Of a DNA stretch of 64,000 nucleotides, positions 1 through 9,367 are shown piece by piece. The DNA is from Bin5 sp965200685 (GTDB taxonomy: Bacteria > Chloroflexota > Anaerolineae > Caldilineales > Caldilineaceae). The translations under genes and the position numbers were made by a program. Each line of letters begins with the position of its first letter. The first letter of the stretch is position 1. The stretch lies in NCBI GenBank assembly GCA_965200685.1, contig OZ241379.1, positions 2,418,001-2,482,000 of the forward strand, given 5' to 3'. Under the pieces are notes generated by a model, which was not told where the DNA came from, did not search any database, and worked only from the letters and a program-made list of their open reading frames with translations.

Positions 1-2
1 GG

Positions 3-2009
3 CTCCATTTTGTTGACGGTGACCCGCAGGCTGTGCTGCTGACCGAATACTACGGCGCGAGTACACAGGAATTGATAGGAAAGCTGGAAAATCTAGAGCG
101 GCACTTGCGGACACGGGGCTGGCCAGGGAGCATCGTCACGCTGTTGGACCCGGACCGCCAAAAAGATGTGTGGGATGTACGCAAGGCCGGGCTGAACATT
201 CTGATGAGCCGCCGTGGGGACTACAAACCCGTGCCGGGCATTGAGGACGTGTCTGTGCCCCCGGAGAAGCTGGCCGAGTATCTGGAAAAGATCCTGGACT
301 TCTGTCGCGCGCAGGAGGATGTCCCTGCTATCGCTGTTTACGCCCATGCCTCGGCCGGCTGCTTGCATGTGCGACCTTTGCTGAATCTCAAAGATCAGAA
401 GGGGATTGACATCCTGCGGGTAGTCGGGGAACATGCCTGCGAGCTGGCGGTCAGTTTCGGTGGCGCGATGAGCGGTGAGCATGGGGATGGTCTGTCCCGC
501 AGCTATCTGCATCCTCGGCTGTTTGGCCCGGAGTTGTATGAGGCCATGCGCCAGGTGAAGGCGGTATTCGACCCGCATGACCGCATGAATCCGGGCAAAA
601 TGATCGATGCGCCGCCAGCAACCGAAAACCTGCGCTTCGGCAGGGAATATGATACAATTGAGCTGCCTACAGTCTTTGATTGGGCCAGCGATTTCGGCTA
701 TAGCGGGGCTATTGAGATGTGTAATGGGGCCGGTGCCTGCCGCAAATTGGGCATGGGGACCATGTGCCCCAGCTATATCGCCACAAAAGACGAGAAGGAC
801 ACCACCCGGGGCCGGGCCAACGCGCTACGCAACGCGCTGGCTGGACGCATCCCTCATGAGGAGTTCTTCTCCGCGCAGATGTACGAAGTGATGGATCTGT
901 GCATTGGCTGCAAAGCCTGCAAAAGCGAATGTCCTTCGACGGTTGATATGGCCCGCATCAAAGCTGAGTATCTGGTCCATTACTATGAGAAGAACGGGCT
1001 GCCCCTCTTCAACCGGCTGATGGGTCTGCTTCCTACCTTGAATGGGCTGCTCTTTCGCTTTGCCCGCCCGCTGGTCCCCCTCATCAATCAAAGTATGAAG
1101 ACCACGCCGCTGAGAACTGTGTTGGCGCGGGTCGGTATCCATCCGGACCGGGCCTTACCTGCGTACGCGACTGAATCGTTCTCGGCATGGTTTCGTCGAA
1201 CAGCAATGGCCCGTGCCCAGGGGTCCATGACCGATAACACCCCCGGCCCCAGGCCACAAGCCCCTGATGTTATCCTCTTTCATGACACCTGGGCCGAGTA
1301 TAACCACCCGCAGGTCGGCCAGGCTGCGCTGCAAGTGTTAGAGGCCGCCGGCTACCAGGTCTATCTGGCCATGGGGCGCGCCTGTTGCGGTCGGCCACTC
1401 ATCACTGGTGGGCAAGCGGACAAGGCCCGCAAATGGGTGGACCAGAACGTGGCTCTGCTCGCTCCTTACGCAGCCCAGGGCATCCCAATTATCGGTTTGG
1501 AGCCGAGCTGCATTCTGACCTTGCGGGACGAATACAGGGATTTGGCGTCGGACCGCAAGCGAGCACAGATATTGGCGGACAATGCCTACACCTTTGAGGA
1601 GTTCATCGCTCGGGAGGTAGGTGCCCGGTCTCAGGAGGATGGCGGCGAGCCCGGCCCCCTGGCCGACATTTGGCGCGCGAATCCCGGCACAGTGCATCTG
1701 CATGGACATTGCCACCAGAAAGCATTGGCCGGCAACGAAGCCAGTGTGGTCGCGTTGCGCGCGGCCGGCTATGTTGTGCAGGTCATTGACAGCGGCTGCT
1801 GTGGTATGGCCGGGGATTTCGGCTATGCGGTTGATCACTACCAAGTAAGCCGCGCCATCGGTGAGGAGCGGCTCTTCCCGGCGGTGCGCGCTATGCCCGC
1901 GCACACTCTGCTGGTCGCCAGTGGCATCAGTTGCCGGGAGCAGATCCAACATTTCGCCGGGCGCATGCCGCTTCACATGGCCCAGGCATTGGCTGCGGCG
2001 TTGAAGTGA
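3..2009 (+). CDS. FAD-linked and 4Fe-4S 2-hydroxyacid dehydrogenase (GlcD-GlcF/YdiJ-type fusion), 5' truncated
   Basis: The reading frame is open to the left window edge, so the N-terminal FAD-binding PCMH domain is missing. What remains is the C-terminal half of an FAD-linked oxidase (GEHGDGLSRS near residue 148, counting from the GTG at 33, a conserved flavin-side motif) fused to an iron-sulfur subunit. The latter has CNGAGAC from residue 230, a second cluster motif CIGCKACKSECP near 290, and two CCG-type cysteine motifs (ACCGRP, GCCGMAG) typical of GlcF/heterodisulfide-reductase-like domains. Family members oxidise D-2-hydroxyacids such as D-lactate, glycolate or D-2-hydroxyglutarate and pass electrons to the respiratory chain at the inner membrane face. 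Exact substrate cannot be read from the sequence. The stop overlaps the leader of the next gene. Confidence 0.85.
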   Translation, partial: LHFVDGDPQAVLLTEYYGASTQELIGKLENLERHLRTRGWPGSIVTLLDPDRQKDVWDVRKAGLNILMSRRGDYKPVPGIEDVSVPPEKLAEYLEKILDFCRAQEDVPAIAVYAHASAGCLHVRPLLNLKDQKGIDILRVVGEHACELAVSFGGAMSGEHGDGLSRSYLHPRLFGPELYEAMRQVKAVFDPHDRMNPGKMIDAPPATENLRFGREYDTIELPTVFDWASDFGYSGAIEMCNGAGACRKLGMGTMCPSYIATKDEKDTTRGRANALRNALAGRIPHEEFFSAQMYEVMDLCIGCKACKSECPSTVDMARIKAEYLVHYYEKNGLPLFNRLMGLLPTLNGLLFRFARPLVPLINQSMKTTPLRTVLARVGIHPDRALPAYATESFSAWFRRTAMARAQGSMTDNTPGPRPQAPDVILFHDTWAEYNHPQVGQAALQVLEAAGYQVYLAMGRACCGRPLITGGQADKARKWVDQNVALLAPYAAQGIPIIGLEPSCILTLRDEYRDLASDRKRAQILADNAYTFEEFIAREVGARSQEDGGEPGPLADIWRANPGTVHLHGHCHQKALAGNEASVVALRAAGYVVQVIDSGCCGMAGDFGYAVDHYQVSRAIGEERLFPAVRAMPAHTLLVASGISCREQIQHFAGRMPLHMAQALAAALK

Positions 2010-2017
2010 AATACGTC

Positions 2018-3346
2018 ATGTCTCCTTCCACAACATTTGAGGCGCGAGAGAACCCGTCCATCACCTCTAGGCTGCGCCGCTATTGGGACACGCCCTTTTT
2101 TGTGGAGTTGCTATTGCTGGCCATGGCTGCGCCCGTTCTTTACTTTCCTGACCGTTTTGGGGTGGGTGTCATCGCCTTTGCCATCGGCCTGCTGGCCTTG
2201 GGCTGGGTATGGCGGCAGTTGAAGGTGGCGGTCTGGTATCGCACCCCTGTAGACTGGCCGATCTTCTTTCTTTTTCTGGTCATGCTGCCTGTGTCCGTAT
2301 GGGTGGCACCTAGCCCATTGCGGGAAGAATATTCGATCCCTCGGGCCCTGATCTTGATCTGGAACTTCTCACTCTTCTGGGTGATCGTCAGCCATGCCAG
2401 CCGCAGCCGGGAGCTACGCGATGTGTGCGCGCTGGGATTTCTTTGTATCGGTGGTCTGACCGCCGGCGTCTCCCTCTTCGGCACTCGCTGGCCGAACAAA
2501 CTGCCCGGCCTAGATGCCCTGCTCAATCAGCTCCCCCAGATATTTGTAGGCATATTCAAGGGGGCAGAGCATGGCTTCCATCCTAACCAAGTGGCTGGAA
2601 CGCTCCTCTATATATTGCCCTTTCTGACCGCTTTGGTCGTACATGCCCTTTACCGACGCGATTGGAAAATCTGCCTGCCGGGCGGGATGCTGTTAGGCCT
2701 GGTCGGACTTGTCTTTGTTGCCGTCCAGAGCCGGGCTGCATTGTTGAGCTTCGCCATCTGTCTGCCAGTGATGGCATTGCTCAACCTGCGTTGGGGACGG
2801 TGGATACTGGGCGGAGGCCTGGTGATGACAGGGACAATGAACGTGTTCGTTTCCCCGGTCGTGCTGCTGCAAAGGCTCGACCAGAGTAAACTTCTGGAGT
2901 CGGTTGTAGGCAACATCAGTCTGACCGGTCGCATTGAGATCTGGCAGCGGGCCCTCTATGGCATTGCTGACTTCCCCTTTACCGGCATGGGCCTCGGTAC
3001 TTTCCGCAAGCTCGTACATATTCACTACCCATTGGTCCCTAGTTATAATGGCCAAGAGATCGCGCACGCCCACAATTTTTTTCTGCAGATGGCCTTAGAT
3101 TTTGGGATACCAGGCCTCCTCTGCTTGTTGGCGATCTTCATCATCGCAGGTGTCATGTTGGTTGATTGGACTGTACGTACAGAGGGAATAAACGAATTGC
3201 GTATCTGGGCTACTGGGCTACTGGGCAGCCTGTTGGCCTCGTCCATCTATGGCCTGGTTGATGCGGTGGCTATGGGGTCAAATCCGAATTTTGTCTTTTG
3301 GATTTTGCTGGCATTGATCTTCTCCTTATCTCCTCACACTTCGTAA
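2018..3346 (+). CDS. O-antigen ligase/polymerase-like multi-spanning membrane protein
   Basis: About 440 residues with roughly ten hydrophobic segments and a large extracytoplasmic loop containing GMGLGTFRKL and, further on, AHAHNFFLQ. This HxHN-type loop is typical of the Wzy/WaaL (PF04932) family, which polymerises or ligates lipid-linked glycans on the outer face of the membrane. The frame runs upstream into the preceding gene; ATG at 2018 or GTG at 2006 (overlapping the previous stop) are the plausible starts, and no clear Shine-Dalgarno separates them. It lies beside the minus-strand polysaccharide block and converges with the LRR gene, so it may act on the same glycan. A second ligase-like gene lies at 11951-13687. 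Confidence 0.72.
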   Translation: MSPSTTFEARENPSITSRLRRYWDTPFFVELLLLAMAAPVLYFPDRFGVGVIAFAIGLLALGWVWRQLKVAVWYRTPVDWPIFFLFLVMLPVSVWVAPSPLREEYSIPRALILIWNFSLFWVIVSHASRSRELRDVCALGFLCIGGLTAGVSLFGTRWPNKLPGLDALLNQLPQIFVGIFKGAEHGFHPNQVAGTLLYILPFLTALVVHALYRRDWKICLPGGMLLGLVGLVFVAVQSRAALLSFAICLPVMALLNLRWGRWILGGGLVMTGTMNVFVSPVVLLQRLDQSKLLESVVGNISLTGRIEIWQRALYGIADFPFTGMGLGTFRKLVHIHYPLVPSYNGQEIAHAHNFFLQMALDFGIPGLLCLLAIFIIAGVMLVDWTVRTEGINELRIWATGLLGSLLASSIYGLVDAVAMGSNPNFVFWILLALIFSLSPHTS

Positions 3347-3349
3347 GGC

Positions 3350-3390
3350 TAACAAGGCCCTCGGCCTACCCCCTATAGGGTAGCTTGTTA
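3350..3390. terminator. Candidate bidirectional terminator between convergent genes
   Basis: Outer arms TAACAAG (3350-3356) and CTTGTTA (3384-3390) enclose a second small hairpin, CTACCC and GGGTAG around CCTATA. It sits exactly between two convergent stop codons. No long T run is present on either side, so termination is inferred from position and structure. Confidence 0.4.
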
Positions 3391-3408
3391 TCTGGGTACC
3401 CCTGCGGC

Positions 3409-6400
3409 TCATTTCTGAATGATGGGGAGATACAGAATTGTAGGACTCTCCCCCGCTACCTGCTCTGGATCCTCGTCTGCCGCTGAACCGCTCGTTTGGC
3501 CGCAGAACGACAGACTGAGCTGTGCTAGGTCATTTCTCTCAACAGTTCTCAGAGCAGCCGGTATACAGCCGCTGAGTTGGTTGCCTTTGAGGAGCACGGT
3601 CTCCAGAGTGCTGCTGAGGTTGCCCAGTGCAGCGGGGATAGCACCCGTTAACGAGTTGTTGCGTAGGCGCAAGATCTGGAGTTGGGAAAGGTTGCCCAGT
3701 GTCGCGGGGATCTGGCCCGTCAGTTGGTTGTCGGTGAGGTCCAAGACCTGTAGTTGGGAAAGGCTGCCCAGTTGCGAGGGGATTCTGCCCGACAGTTGGC
3801 GTTGGCTGTCGCCGCGTAGGCGCAAGTGTGTTACATTCGAGCGGGAGATGCTGATACCATCCCATTGACTGAGGGGGCGTTGTGAACTCCAGTTGAGCGA
3901 TGCGCTGCCTCGCAGGGTGTCCTTAAGCCCGAGGAGCGTTTCGCAATCTGTGATGAGGGTGGCGGGTTCTGGGTCTGCAATCGCGGCTGTGTTGGCACAC
4001 GGCTCTGGCGTAGGAGTGAGTGTCGCTGTTGGCGTTGCTGTAGGTGTTGCCGTTGTTGTGGAAGTCGGCGTTGCTGTAGGTATCGCTGTTGCTGTGGAAG
4101 TCGGTGTTGCTGTAGGTGTCGCTGTTGCTGTGGAAGTCGGCGTTGCTGTAGGCATCTGGCAGAATTGCAGGTTACGGTCTGATTGGTCGTGATTCTGAAC
4201 CCTTCTCAAGGAATAAGGGATACAACCACGTAGTTGGTTGTTGGCGATTCGCAACGTCTGCAGATTTCTGAGGTTGCCTAGTTCGGAGGGGATGGAGCCT
4301 GTTATTTGATTGTTGGTGAGGTCTAAGGACTGCAGATTTCTGAGATTGCCCAGTTCGGTGGGGATGGTGCCTGTCAGTTGATTGTTGTTGAGGTTCAATA
4401 TCTGCAGCTCGGAAAGGTTGCCCAATTCAGTGGGGATGTTGGTCAGGCGGTTGCTGCTGATGTCCAAGGTCTGCAGTTCGGAAAGGTTGCCTAGTTCTGT
4501 GGGGGTGTTGGTCAGGCGGTTGCTGCTGATGTCCAAGGTCTGCAGCTTGGAGAGACTGCCCAGTTGAGAGGGGATGTTGGTCAGGCTGTTATGCGCGATG
4601 TCCAAGGACTGCAGCTTGGAGAGCCTGCCTATGTCCGAGGGGATGCTGGTCAGGCTATTGTTCGCGATGTCCAAAGTCTGCAGATTGGAGAGCCTGCCTA
4701 TGTCCGAGGGGATGTTGGTCAGGCTGTTATGCGCGATGTCCAAGGACTGCAGATTGGAGAGCCTGCCTATGTCCGAGGGGATGCTGGTCAGGCTGTTGTT
4801 CTCAATGTCCAAGGACTGCAGATTGGAGAGCCTGCCTATGTCCGAGGGGATGCTGGTCAGTCGGTTGTTCTCAATGTCCAAAGTCTGCAGATTGGAGAGC
4901 CTGCCTATGTCCGAGGGGATGCTGGTCAGGCTGTTATGCGCGATGTCCAAGGACTGCAGCTTGGAGAGCCTGCCTAGTTCAGTGGGGATGCTGCCTGTCA
5001 GTTGGTTGCTGCTGATGTCCAAGGTCTGCAGCTTGGAAAGATTGCCTAGTTCAGTGGGGATGCTGCCTGTCAGTTGGTTGCTGCTGATGTCCAAGGTCTG
5101 CAGATTAGCAAGGTTGCCGAGTTGAGTGAGGATGGCGGTCAGGCGGTTAAGGCCGATGACCAAGGACTGCAACTTGGAGAGATTGCCTATTTCTGTGGGG
5201 ATGGAGGTCAATTGGTTGCTGCCGATATCCAAAGTCTGCAGCTTGGAGAGATTGCCTATTTCTGTGGGGATATTGGTTAGTTGGTTGCTGTTGATGTCCA
5301 AGGTCTGCAGATTGGAAAGATTGCCTATGTCCGAGGGGATGCTGGTCAATCGGTTGTTCTCAATGTCCAAGGTCTGCAGATTGGAAAGATTGCCTATGTC
5401 CGAGGGGATGCTGGTCAATCGGTTGTTCTCAATGTCCAAGGTCTGCAGATTGGAAAGATTGCCTATGTCCGAGGGGATGGTACCCGTCAGTTGGTTGCTG
5501 CTGATGTCCAAGGTCTGCAGATTGGAAAGGTTGCCGAGTTGAGAGGGGACCCTGCCATCAAGATTGCGCTCACTGAGATTCAACTCTGTTACACGCGAGC
5601 TGGAGACGGTGACGCCCTGCCATTGGTCTAAGGGAGTCGTCTCATTCCAGTTCAGCGGGGCATTGCCTCGTAGGGTGTCCTTGGCGGTCAGTAGCGCGTT
5701 GCAGTCTGCGACCAGGCCGGCGGGTTCTGGTTCTGGGACTGCAATGCTGTTGGCACATGTATCTTGTCTTCGCGTATCTGGTGTGGCGGTTGGAGTGGCA
5801 GTAGGTGTCTGTGTGGCTGTGTGCGTGGCTGTGGCTGTGTGCGTTGGTGTGGCCGTAGCCGTTGGTGTGGCTGTCTGTGTTGGTGTGTGCGTAACCGTGG
5901 GCGTGGCTGTCTGTGTTGGTGTATGCGTAACCGTGGGCGTGGCTGTCTGTGTTGGTGTAGGCGTAACCGTTGGTGTGGCTGTCGGGCAGGCCGGCAGACT
6001 GCGGGGGGTAAGAGCAAGACCTCTACGATTGAGCAACGCCTGCGGTATAGCTCCGCACAGTTGGTTATTGTTGAGGTATAACTCACTTAGCCGGGAGAGG
6101 TTTCCCAGTTGCGTGGGAATCTCGCCCGTCAGTCGGTTGTTCTTGAGGGACAATCCTTTCAGAGAGGAGAGATTGCCCAGTTGCGTGGGGATGGTACCCG
6201 TCAGTTGGTTGTTCCAGAGGGCTAACCACTCTATCCGTGCTAGGTTTCCCAGTTGCGTAGGGATGGTACCTGTCAGTTGATTGTTGTTGAGAAATAACTG
6301 AGTTAGCTGTGCTAAGTTTCCCAGTTGTGGGGGGATGCTGCCCGTCAGTCGGTTGCCATAGAGGTATAACGCCCTCAGTTGTGAGAGGTTTCCCAGTTGT

Positions 6401-8244
6401 GAGGGGATGGTACCCGTCAGTTGGTTGTTGTTGAAGAATAAAGACCTTAGCTGTGCTAGGTTTCCCAGTTGTGAGGGGATGCTGCCTGTCAGTCGGTTGT
6501 TGGTGAAGCTTAACTGCTGTAGCTGTGATAGGTTTCCTAGTTGCGTGGGGATGTTGCCTGTCAGTCCCTTGTTGTGGAGGTTCAACCATGTCACATGAGA
6601 GCTGGAGACGGTGACGCCCTCCCATTGGCTGATGGGACGTTGTATACTCCAGTTGAGCGATGCGCTGCCGCGCAGGGTGTCCTTGAGATCGAGGAGCGTT
6701 TCGCAATCTGTGATGAGGCTGGCGGATTCTGGGTTCGGAATCGCGGCTGTGTTGGCACACTTCTTTGGATCCGGCGTCGGCGTGACCGTAGCTGTATGTG
6801 TTGCTGTGGCAGTGTGCGTAACCGTTGGCGTGGCTGTCCGCGTGGCTGTAGCTGTGTGCGTTGCTGTGGCTGTAGGTGTGTGTGTTGCTGTGGCTGTAGC
6901 CGTCGGTGTGGCTGTAGCTGTGTGCGTTGGCGTGGCTGTAGGTGTGTGTGTTGCTGTGGCTGTAGCCGTCGGCGTGGCCGTAGCTGTGTGCGTTGGCGTG
7001 GCTGTAGGTGTGTGTGTAGGCTGGTCGCAGAATAGAAGGCCGAGAGATGATAGGTCATTGGTAGCAACACGTCTCAAGGCAGTCGGTATACATCCGTTTA
7101 GTCGGTTGTTGGCGAGTGTCAACTCCGTCAGATTGGAGAGGTTGCCCAGTTGAGTGGGGATGGTGCCCGTCAATTGGTTGTTGGCGAGTGTCAACTCCGT
7201 CAGATTGGAGAGGTTGCCCAGTTGAGTGGGGATGGTGCCCGTCAATTGGTTGTTGGCGAGTGTCAACTCCGTCAGATTAGAAAGGTTGCCTAGTTGAGTA
7301 GGGATGGGGCCCGTCAATCGGTTATTGTTGAGGTACAATCCCCGCAGATTGGAGAGGTTGGCCAGTTGAGAGGGGATTGTACCCGTCAGTTGGCTGTTCC
7401 AGAGGACCAACCACCGCAACTTGGAGAGGTTGGCCAGTTGAGTCGGAATGGGACCCGTCAGTCGGTTGCCGCCGATGGCCAACTCTGTCAGATTCGTCAA
7501 ATTGCCCAATCGCGTAGGGATAGTACCCGTCAGTTGGTTGTCCCTGAGGTACAAATACTGCAGATTCGTCAGATTGCCTAACTGCACAAGGATATTGCCT
7601 GTTAGTTGGTTCTCGTGAAGCCACAATCCCTGCAGCCTAGAAAGGTTGGCCAGTTGAGAGGGGATAGTGCCCGTCAGTTGGTTCTCACTGAGGGCTAACC
7701 ACTGTAGATTCGTCAGTCTACCTAGTTGAGTAGGGATGGGGCCTGTCAGTCGGTTGCCGTGCAGATCTAACGTCTGTAGATTTCTGAGGTTGGCCAGTTG
7801 CGTGGGGATGCTGCCCGTCAGTCGGTTCTCGCGGAGGGCCAACCAGCGCAGATTGGAGAGGTTGGCCAGTGCAGGGGGGATGTTGCCCGTCAGTCCCTTG
7901 CTCGGGAGGTTCAACCCTGTTACACGAGCGTTGGAGACAGTGACACCCGTCCATTGGCTGATGGAGCGGTATACACTCCAGTTCAGCGATGCGCTGCCTT
8001 GCAGAGAGGCCTTGAGACCAAGGAGGATTCCGCACTCTCTGACTAGGCTGGAGACTGAGCCCGGAATGTCCCTGACGGCTATGTGACAGGGATTCTGCGC
8101 GGCTACAGGGGCAGGCTTGCCTACGATCAATAGTAGGCCAGTGAGCACAAGCACAGCCCAGAAAAAGGTGAGGGCTGACAGAAGATTCTTAGCAGAATAT
8201 TGTCTTCCATTTGGACGCTCAATCTTCTGGTTTGGCATGATCAT
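3409..8244 (-). CDS. Giant secreted leucine-rich-repeat protein with four LRR domains
   Basis: 1611 residues. An N-terminal signal sequence (hydrophobic stretch about residues 23-45, then APVAAQ) is followed by four LRR blocks of about 12, 8, 20 and 4 repeats. PTATPT/THTPT-rich linkers separate them (about residues 408-490, 753-825 and 1363-1411). Most repeats are the 24-residue plant-type form (NxLTGxIPxxLGNLxxL); much of block three is a 23-residue form lacking the G (LTSIPSDIG). Each block opens with a Cys-containing N-cap (LITDCETLL...W.GV) and closes with a Cys C-cap (GCIP...LRRV). The protein ends in LYLPIIQK, a tail type also on the second LRR protein here. Likely a cell-surface binding or adhesion protein; ligand unknown. 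AAGGA precedes two in-frame ATGs; the second (8238) has the better spacing. Confidence 0.88.
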   Translation of the reverse strand: MIMPNQKIERPNGRQYSAKNLLSALTFFWAVLVLTGLLLIVGKPAPVAAQNPCHIAVRDIPGSVSSLVRECGILLGLKASLQGSASLNWSVYRSISQWTGVTVSNARVTGLNLPSKGLTGNIPPALANLSNLRWLALRENRLTGSIPTQLANLRNLQTLDLHGNRLTGPIPTQLGRLTNLQWLALSENQLTGTIPSQLANLSRLQGLWLHENQLTGNILVQLGNLTNLQYLYLRDNQLTGTIPTRLGNLTNLTELAIGGNRLTGPIPTQLANLSKLRWLVLWNSQLTGTIPSQLANLSNLRGLYLNNNRLTGPIPTQLGNLSNLTELTLANNQLTGTIPTQLGNLSNLTELTLANNQLTGTIPTQLGNLSNLTELTLANNRLNGCIPTALRRVATNDLSSLGLLFCDQPTHTPTATPTHTATATPTATATATHTPTATPTHTATATPTATATATHTPTATATHTATATRTATPTVTHTATATHTATVTPTPDPKKCANTAAIPNPESASLITDCETLLDLKDTLRGSASLNWSIQRPISQWEGVTVSSSHVTWLNLHNKGLTGNIPTQLGNLSQLQQLSFTNNRLTGSIPSQLGNLAQLRSLFFNNNQLTGTIPSQLGNLSQLRALYLYGNRLTGSIPPQLGNLAQLTQLFLNNNQLTGTIPTQLGNLARIEWLALWNNQLTGTIPTQLGNLSSLKGLSLKNNRLTGEIPTQLGNLSRLSELYLNNNQLCGAIPQALLNRRGLALTPRSLPACPTATPTVTPTPTQTATPTVTHTPTQTATPTVTHTPTQTATPTATATPTHTATATHTATQTPTATPTATPDTRRQDTCANSIAVPEPEPAGLVADCNALLTAKDTLRGNAPLNWNETTPLDQWQGVTVSSSRVTELNLSERNLDGRVPSQLGNLSNLQTLDISSNQLTGTIPSDIGNLSNLQTLDIENNRLTSIPSDIGNLSNLQTLDIENNRLTSIPSDIGNLSNLQTLDINSNQLTNIPTEIGNLSKLQTLDIGSNQLTSIPTEIGNLSKLQSLVIGLNRLTAILTQLGNLANLQTLDISSNQLTGSIPTELGNLSKLQTLDISSNQLTGSIPTELGRLSKLQSLDIAHNSLTSIPSDIGRLSNLQTLDIENNRLTSIPSDIGRLSNLQSLDIENNSLTSIPSDIGRLSNLQSLDIAHNSLTNIPSDIGRLSNLQTLDIANNSLTSIPSDIGRLSKLQSLDIAHNSLTNIPSQLGSLSKLQTLDISSNRLTNTPTELGNLSELQTLDISSNRLTNIPTELGNLSELQILNLNNNQLTGTIPTELGNLRNLQSLDLTNNQITGSIPSELGNLRNLQTLRIANNQLRGCIPYSLRRVQNHDQSDRNLQFCQMPTATPTSTATATPTATPTSTATAIPTATPTSTTTATPTATPTATLTPTPEPCANTAAIADPEPATLITDCETLLGLKDTLRGSASLNWSSQRPLSQWDGISISRSNVTHLRLRGDSQRQLSGRIPSQLGSLSQLQVLDLTDNQLTGQIPATLGNLSQLQILRLRNNSLTGAIPAALGNLSSTLETVLLKGNQLSGCIPAALRTVERNDLAQLSLSFCGQTSGSAADEDPEQVAGESPTILYLPIIQK

Positions 8245-8296
8245 AATTCCTTGCTAGCTAAGGATACAATTATGCTTTTTTATCTTATTGAAAATG

Positions 8297-8325
8297 AGTA
8301 TATCACATACTCTTGTGGATTGCAA
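8297..8325 (-). promoter_or_regulatory. Predicted sigma70-type promoter of the giant LRR gene
   Basis: On the minus strand TTGCAA (8325-8320) is followed after exactly 17 bases by TATACT (8302-8297), with an upstream TG giving an extended -10. It lies in an AT-rich 107-base gap about 50 bases ahead of the LRR start, so this gene can be expressed apart from the polysaccharide genes upstream. Confidence 0.55.
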
Positions 8326-8351
8326 CTTGCTATAGATAAATCAAAACGACT

Positions 8352-9356
8352 TCATGGTTCCCTGGTGTTGGTGGTTTCCTGCCCACGAGCCACTGGTGTG
8401 AAGAAACCGATTCCCCAGCTCAGGTGAATGGTTGCCAGGACCAAGGGCAGGAGAAGCGCGGCTGGGTCCTGGCGATGAACGCCGATTGTCACCGACCCGA
8501 CCACCAGAGTACACAGGTAGGCTAGGGGAACTACCATCGCCAGCAGCAGCCCTGCAGCCAGGGCCAGCAAACCTGATACGACCAGAACGAGAACTAGAAG
8601 CGGAGCGGCCAATTGACGAGCCTGTAGAGAAGTCGGATGCTGGCGCAGCATCACTGCCTTCCAGCGGCCGTAATCAAAGTATTGCCGTGCCAGGGCCCAT
8701 AGGTTGCTACGGGGCCGGTAGATAACCGCTAGGTCGGGGTCGAACCACACGGTTTCCCCGCGTTTTCGTAAACGCCAGCTGAGTTCATAGTCTTGGTTTC
8801 TGATCAGAGTGGGGTTGAAGCCTCCCACCGTCTGCAACGTCTCCCGTCGCCAAGTGCCCAAGTAGACATGATCTGAAGGACCCTCTGCTCCTCCTAGCCG
8901 GTGCCGAGCATTGCCCACCCCCAACGGTGTCGTCTGCGCGATGGCCACCGCGCGTGTGAACAGAGTTGTTCCCACGCTATGCTGCTGGCCGCCCACAGTA
9001 GCCGCCCCGGTTCTCTCCAACGTAGCAATGGCTCGGCGCACATAGTGGGGCGGTAGCACGGCATGGGTGTCGCAGCGCACGATCACTTCACCTGTGGCTG
9101 CCTGCAGCGCGCAGTTGAGGCCGGTAGGGGTGATCTGCTCTGGGTTGGGCACAACCTGCACTGTGGGGTAGTGTTGGCGCAGGTTGTGCCCTGTATCTGG
9201 GGTGTCCGACCCGTCAGCCACGATCACCTCAATAGGGCCGCCATAATCCTGGGCTAGCACCGCATTGAGGGTAGCGGGCAGGGTATCTGCCGCGTTGCGC
9301 GCCGGGATAATTACAGACACTTTGGGAAGGGGTTGGGTAAAATTGTCCTGTTTCAC
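8352..9356 (-). CDS. Family 2 glycosyltransferase with C-terminal membrane segments (copy A)
   Basis: GT-A fold enzyme of 334 residues. VSVIIPARNAADTL opens the nucleotide-sugar binding domain, RCDTHA is the DxD-like metal site, and QDYELSWRL plus QYFDYGRWKA correspond to the acceptor/ED and (Q/R)xxRW-like regions. Two or three hydrophobic helices follow near the C terminus. It probably adds one sugar to the lipid-linked repeat unit at the cytoplasmic membrane face. GTG at 9356 starts 12 bases after the stop of the phosphoglycosyltransferase gene. The bases just upstream still read NVN in frame like the start of copy B, with GGG where copy B has its start codon. By eye about nine residues in ten match copy B (10914-11954). 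Confidence 0.85.
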   Translation of the reverse strand: MKQDNFTQPLPKVSVIIPARNAADTLPATLNAVLAQDYGGPIEVIVADGSDTPDTGHNLRQHYPTVQVVPNPEQITPTGLNCALQAATGEVIVRCDTHAVLPPHYVRRAIATLERTGAATVGGQQHSVGTTLFTRAVAIAQTTPLGVGNARHRLGGAEGPSDHVYLGTWRRETLQTVGGFNPTLIRNQDYELSWRLRKRGETVWFDPDLAVIYRPRSNLWALARQYFDYGRWKAVMLRQHPTSLQARQLAAPLLVLVLVVSGLLALAAGLLLAMVVPLAYLCTLVVGSVTIGVHRQDPAALLLPLVLATIHLSWGIGFFTPVARGQETTNTREP

Positions 9357-9367
9357 GTTGGCTGCGT

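Noticed and set aside
3419..8086. Plus-strand open frames inside the first LRR gene, including Val/Gly-rich ones opposite the PTATPT linkers
   Set aside because: Antisense by-products of LRR and linker repeats; no start signals or family motifs.
3409..8244. Plant-like LRR sequence as possible eukaryotic contamination
   Set aside because: Intronless, with a bacterial promoter and ribosome site, embedded beside bacterial glycan genes, and matched by a second copy type in the window.
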